From: Acanthochromis polyacanthus
Taxonomy: Eukaryota > Chordata > Actinopteri > Pomacentridae
NCBI RefSeq assembly: GCF_021347895.1
Contig: NC_067129.1
Location: 31,037,690-31,101,689, forward strand
Length of the DNA: 64,000 nt
Reading direction: 5' to 3'
Both the position numbers and the translations under genes were made by a program. Under the pieces are notes generated by a model. It was not told where the DNA came from. It saw nothing but the letters and a program-made list of their open reading frames with translations, and did not search any database. Positions 59,640-64,000 of the stretch are shown one piece after another; within the stretch, counting starts at the first letter, position 1; each line of letters opens with the position of its first letter.

Positions 59640-60375
59640 AATAATAATGGAAGAATTGTTGTTTTGGAGGCTAATTCCACCTAAAATACTGTTTTCTGTC
59701 CAAGTACTTCTCGTTTAATGCTTTATTCTACTCCACTAGTTCTTTCTCATGAATGAATTGTGGTTTTAGAGGCTAATTTCAGCCAAAAATACAATTTTAA
59801 ATATTTGAGTTATGGTTTTAAATAAAAATTTTGTACAAAAAACTACTATTGGGTCACAGAGGTATGGGTTTAAAGGCTAATTTTGTCCAAAATACTACTT
59901 TCTGTTGAATTACGTAAAACAGTAAAATAGTACTTCCTGTCCAAGCATGCCCAGTTTTAAAGGTTTATTCCACTCAGCTAGTACTTTCTGATGAATTAAT
60001 TATGATTTTAGAACTTCATTTCAACTAAAAGACTACTTTGCAATGGTTGAATTATGGTTTTAAAGGTAAATTTTTCCCAAAATGCTATTTTTCGTCCAAA
60101 AATTTCTACTTTTAAAGGTTTTTTCCCACTCAACTTGCATGTTTTAGGACACAAGTTGTGGCTTAAACGTTTGAATCCAGTCAACGAGTTATTTCTAATG
60201 AATGAATTACGGTTTGAGACTAATTTCATTCAAAATACGAATTTATAATATTCGAATAGTTGTGATAATTTTGTCCAAAATACTACATCCTGTCCAAGTA
60301 CCTCTAGTTAAAGAGGTTTAGTTAAAGGTTTATTCAACTCAACTAGTTCTTTCTAATGAATGAATTATGGCTCCC
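59640..60375. repeat. higher-order repeat array, copy 2
   Basis: The same modules in the same order as 54440-55560, e.g. TTTTGGAGGCTAATTCCACC at 59662 versus 54934, and CAGTAAAATAGTACTTCCTG in both. The best-matching segment is about 385 bp. Confidence 0.85.
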
Positions 60376-63254
60376 ACAGCCTTATCCGATTGGTTAAACA
60401 TCACAAATAACAGCCAATCAGCTGCACTGAAAGCAGACGAACACATTTCCCGATATTTAAAACAGATAATTAGGTTGTGAGAAACGCTGCAATCTTCCAC
60501 CAGCAGCTCCAGTTTTACTGTTACGCTGAAAACACCCAAATATTTAACTAGTTAGTGTCAATGCAACTGGAACTTGTTCTGCTAATGGTGCTGTGCTACT
60601 TTAGCTTGCAGCTAACGCTATCTGGAGCATCCCAATGTCTTTCTAAAGTCAGATCAGCTTCATCACTCTTCTCTAGTAAAGAAACAGCCGGCATAAACTG
60701 AACAAGAAACAAAAGACTAGGCAACAGACCAGGAAGTTAGCTACTCTCACAGTGGCTATGCTAACAGCTAGCAGCTAAGTTAAGAGGCAGCCACAGATTA
60801 TCTCAAAACATCTAATGTATGTCGGTTCCACATATTGGTTATCCATCTATCTTGATTAGAAAAATCCTATATCAGCCCAGAAAAACTAAACAATTATTGG
60901 TTGATCTCCAGTTCTCGTGCTGTGTTGAACGATTGCAACACAATGCAAGATGTCAGGGCTGAAAAATGACAGTAGTACCCTATCGAGTGGATCATATTTG
61001 ATGTTTTACAGCACCCCAAAAAAGACTAAAGGAGCCTAAAATGCTCAACCAGGCTAGAAGGTATCTCACCCATCAACAAGTCATTTTTAAAGGTTTTTCC
61101 AAGCTCAAGACATCCAGGATCATTCACACAAATGTTTACTTTCATTTGTGTAGTCGGTTTCTTGAACGCCGCTCACAGCTTGTAAAAGAAGGCGGTTTTA
61201 ATCTAAGACAGAAACTGGACTTCTGTCTGGTTCTCGCGTCTCATCCAAGTGCTTTCCTTGAACTGTGGAGCTGGAAATTTGGAATAAAAGAAAACACCGT
61301 TACCTGCAGAAGACGTCCTGAAAGACTACTATTGCCATTTTAGTTTTGCTTCCAATAAGGAAAATGACTAAAACAAAACAAACAAATGTCAATAGGCTTG
61401 TACAAAAAATATCATGAAGCTAAAACAGAATAAACTGCAGTAACTCAACCTGAATGATCAAATATAAACTGTACACCTGTGGGCCGATGTAACACACAAT
61501 GAAGACTAAGAATCACAAAAGAACCTCAGTTTGTAAACATTTTCCCTTAAAAAACACTATTTAGACATGAATCCTCCACTGAAAGTCATTCCTAGTTATG
61601 ATTTACTAATTTACCCTGAAATTAGCAAATTAAAGCATTTGAAAACGTAAAGATGGATCTGATCTGTAACTGTGATTATCTCTGCAGGCTTGTAGTCGGA
61701 CCGCTAGTGAAAGGAGGCGCAGTAATTCTTCTTTTTCAGATTTCTGACAATTTCTGCTGAATAAAGAGCCTGAAAACGAAAACGAGTGAAATCAGCTTCA
61801 TTTCCATTCAGCCGGGAGCTGTCGACCCGCTGTCGCTGTTATGCAACAAAGATGATGTAAGAAAGAAGCGAAGTCGCCCAGAGGGACGGACGCCTTCACC
61901 GTCGCTTCCTCCCGCCTTTAATTTCCTCTCATGATAGAGCTGGAGCTGAACGGCTGCCGCTTATTTGCTGTGGGGTTAATTTTAAGGGCTTGTTAGCTTT
62001 CAAGGCAGCACAACAGAACCACAGCGTCGAGGTCGAAGCTTTTTACAGTTCAGGACTCTTGATCCGATCGCCTCCAGAGGAAATTAAATACGTTGCAGCC
62101 TCAGCGATGGGAAACATGGAGGACATAAAGGAACACGTTTAACTTTTACATCATGTTTTACACGCAGTTTCAACTTTTGTTGGAAGGAGAACCGCAATTT
62201 AGTGCAACTTTACATTGAACACAACAGGGTATTTCCCGCTCAGAGTTGGACGACACAAGACAGTCTTCTTTATTGGATGCTTAAAGATGCTTATAACAGA
62301 CTAAATGAGATTTAGTCCTCCTTATTCTTATTTTCTTTCAAAAACAAGGACATTTCTAAGTGGCCCCAGTCCTTTAACAGTAGTGTAGGTGGAAGTAGCT
62401 GCTGTACAGATGAAGTTCTGAGGCTTAGAAATGATGGAAAAACTAAAGAGAACCACACCTCCATGTACTTCTTGTGCCTGAAACCTTGTAAATATTCATA
62501 ATATGAAGGTAAAACTTTCCATGACTTCATTAAATATGCTAAAGTTACTGCACCTAAAATAAAATCAGTTGATTGTGAGGGAAGTTTTTCAGAGTTGGTT
62601 GATTTTATACGGAGTTACAAATAAGCAAAATTAAGATCGTCCTCCTCTGCTTTCTCATTCGCTTGAAGGATTCAAGCCCTGACATGCCGTATCCATGCTC
62701 CTCTTCTTAGATTTCTATCCATTGTAGTGCCTCACAAACCAGTGCTTTGGCTTATATGTACCCTCACATCATTAGCCACAAGTGTGATCAATTTTGAGTT
62801 GTTGTGTTCAACCGGTGACGCCTGAGCTTTAACTGTGTTTGACTTTTGCCACCAGTGCTCACCATTATGCAACACAGGTGCATCACAATGACAATGTGTT
62901 GACAAGATGTGTCTAAACAGGTGAAAAGGGCTTATGGTTTTGCCAAAAGTGGGTTCAGGAAACTGAGAATTTGGTTCAGACAATAGTTTAGTGTTTTAGC
63001 AATTGAGAAAAACTGTAAGTCAAAGTGTCTCACGTGAGAAAGGTTCAAGAGGGAATACTGAGGAGAATGTTACATGAGAGTAACATGAGAAACGTCATAT
63101 CTTTCCCTGCTTGGTTAAATTTAAGAAAACACCGTCCTCGGGTGAAGCTAGATGACCATTTATAGATCTGTAACTGGAGAATCTGCTCTAAAGCTCTTTG
63201 TGTGAAGTGTTTTTGAGTATCTGACCTTCTTTCTGTTGTGTTTTCTTGTCGCAG
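60376..63254. other. last intron remainder, no feature seen
   Basis: No exon or intact element recognised. 60540-60790 has GCTAGC/GCTAAC motifs. 61680-62130 is GC-richer. Confidence 0.4.
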
Positions 63255-63363
63255 GGGTCGATCCCAGCAGTGGCACAGCAAAGTGAGCGGACACCTTCTG
63301 GCTTCAGGTCTGCTGGCCATCAGAGATTCCTTCAGGGCCGACTACAAGGAAACAAAGATCTGA
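63255..63363 (+). CDS. stard8: exon p: START C-terminus and stop
   Basis: It completes the split Arg codon, then encodes GRSQQWHSKVSGHLLASGLL and AIRDSFRADYKETKI, then TGA at 63361-63363. The family ends GRSPxWYxKVFGHLCAxEVAxIRxSF...PETKI/L. The RGRS and ETK(I/L) endings are like STARD8/STARD13 and unlike DLC1. Confidence 0.96.
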
Positions 63364-64000
63364 GTCCATTCTACACGAAAATGCAGGAAAATAAAGTCAG
63401 ACTGCGGCGCCGCTGTCCTACGTCCTTCTTTCAGTTTTAAAACTCACATCAGAGTGACTATGTGTTGACTTTTGATTGCCGCTGACCTTGCAGAGCGCCA
63501 GCAGCACCTCTGCATCCCTGCTGCGTCGATACGCTTCACAAAAAAAAGCCTGGTGAGCTTTGACAAAGGACGTTTTGATGGGATGGTGAAAAGTCTGATT
63601 TGACTTCCAACTGAGGATTAAGGCCAAAAAAAAGAGCAAGCAGACAACGAACTCGCTGGAATTTTCATCCTAAAATATGTCAAACTCGTCCTGTTGGAGG
63701 AGAAAGAAGCAGGAAAACATGTGGAGGCTGTTGGACAAACACAGGAAATAGACTTTTAGTCAGCGGACTGCAGTGGGAAAAAAAAGAGTTTGTTGGATGA
63801 AACTTACCACCAGAAACCAAACAACATCTTTTAAAGACACAAACCGCTTTAACATTTTCCATCTAGAACTATGTTCTGCAGATAGTTTAATTATTCAGTC
63901 AAAAGGAGCATCTGTGAAAGAGTTTTCAGTGTTTCTCATTAAGTATATTCTAACTAGTCATGACTAACTTCCACATATCTTTCATTCCTCTCAATTCAAC
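63364..64000 (+). other. 3' UTR and downstream flank
   Basis: Sequence after the stop. No further exon is recognised up to the window end. The small ORFs on both strands show no domain. Confidence 0.5.
63390..63395 (+). promoter_or_regulatory. AATAAA polyadenylation signal candidate
   Basis: A canonical hexamer lies only 27 bases after the stop codon. If used it would give a 3' UTR of about 50 bases. I see no second AATAAA before the window end, but distal signals may lie beyond it. Confidence 0.5.

Larger units (their letters stand above)
31861..63363 (+). other. stard8: SAM-RhoGAP-START gene (DLC1/STARD8 family), first exon missing
   Basis: Sixteen exons with GT-AG borders join with consistent phase at every junction to give about 1,092 codons ending in a stop. 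Known family role: RhoGAPs of this type switch off RhoA/Cdc42 at focal adhesions, with the SAM domain for interactions, a linker motif binding tensin SH2/PTB domains, and a START domain with a presumed lipid pocket. Order seen: SAM about 2-70, Ser-rich linker about 75-620, RhoGAP about 630-820, START about 895-1085. Features like STARD8: PEPIFTSKL, KDQxLxAAQAA, GRPxxRDLSxN, LQQxVxxWS and the RGRSxxWxxKVxGHL ending. Features like DLC1: STVSTPSPVTR and SVNWRTGSFHG. The family and domain calls are firm; stard8 versus dlc1 is about 65:35. The initiator exon (in DLC1 a short exon ending just before IEAKEACDW) was not found upstream. Confidence 0.93.

Overview
This window is eukaryotic DNA, most likely from a ray-finned (teleost, probably percomorph) fish. 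It has GT-AG introns of 0.1 to 4.3 kb, a Tc1-like DNA transposon with 213-bp inverted repeats, tRNA-headed SINEs, 5'-truncated LINEs ending in GGAT repeats, and several hAT/Tc1-type miniature elements. I recognise these repeat types by sight as common in teleost genomes; no database was searched.

The one confident host gene is on the plus strand from 31861 to the stop at 63361-63363. Sixteen exons join in perfect phase into about 1,092 codons: an N-terminal SAM domain, a long serine-rich linker with a tensin-binding-like SVYDNV motif, a RhoGAP domain with its arginine finger, and a C-terminal START domain. This is the DLC1/STARD13/STARD8 family. Several C-terminal signatures favour stard8, but parts of the linker look like dlc1, so the paralogue call is tentative. 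The first coding exon, with the start codon, was not found; it lies further upstream in the window or outside it.

Layout: 1-31860 has no confident host exon. It holds two unrecognised minus-strand ORFs near 0.4-0.9 kb, a 41-copy 19-bp minisatellite (1.5-2.3 kb), a cluster of nested and degraded repeats (4.6-5.7 kb), a LINE relic (10.2-10.8 kb), MITEs (11.4 and 16.5 kb), an intact Tc1-like element with an uninterrupted 350-aa transposase (19285-20919), a tRNA-derived SINE (21.5 kb), a degenerate long-period tandem array (25.3-26.3 kb), and a dispersed repeat with a recurring short reading frame (28.3, 30.1-30.9 and 34.5 kb).

From 31.9 to 63.4 kb the introns of the RhoGAP-START gene carry more repeats: two hAT-like MITE copies, three inverted-repeat elements, a hAT-like element containing a minimal Tc1-type hairpin and a SINE, an element carrying a 124-142-bp tandem array, a LINE tail next to a Tc1 fragment, and a higher-order repeat that recurs in two introns around the START exons. 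The last 0.6 kb is 3' UTR and flank.

No undescribed gene system is evident. The most interesting points are the intact transposon, the minisatellite with its unexpanded relative 35 kb away, the SINE/LINE shared tail, the perfect hairpin and palindrome, the repeat family with a recurring ORF, and a splice acceptor followed at once by a consensus donor in the host gene.
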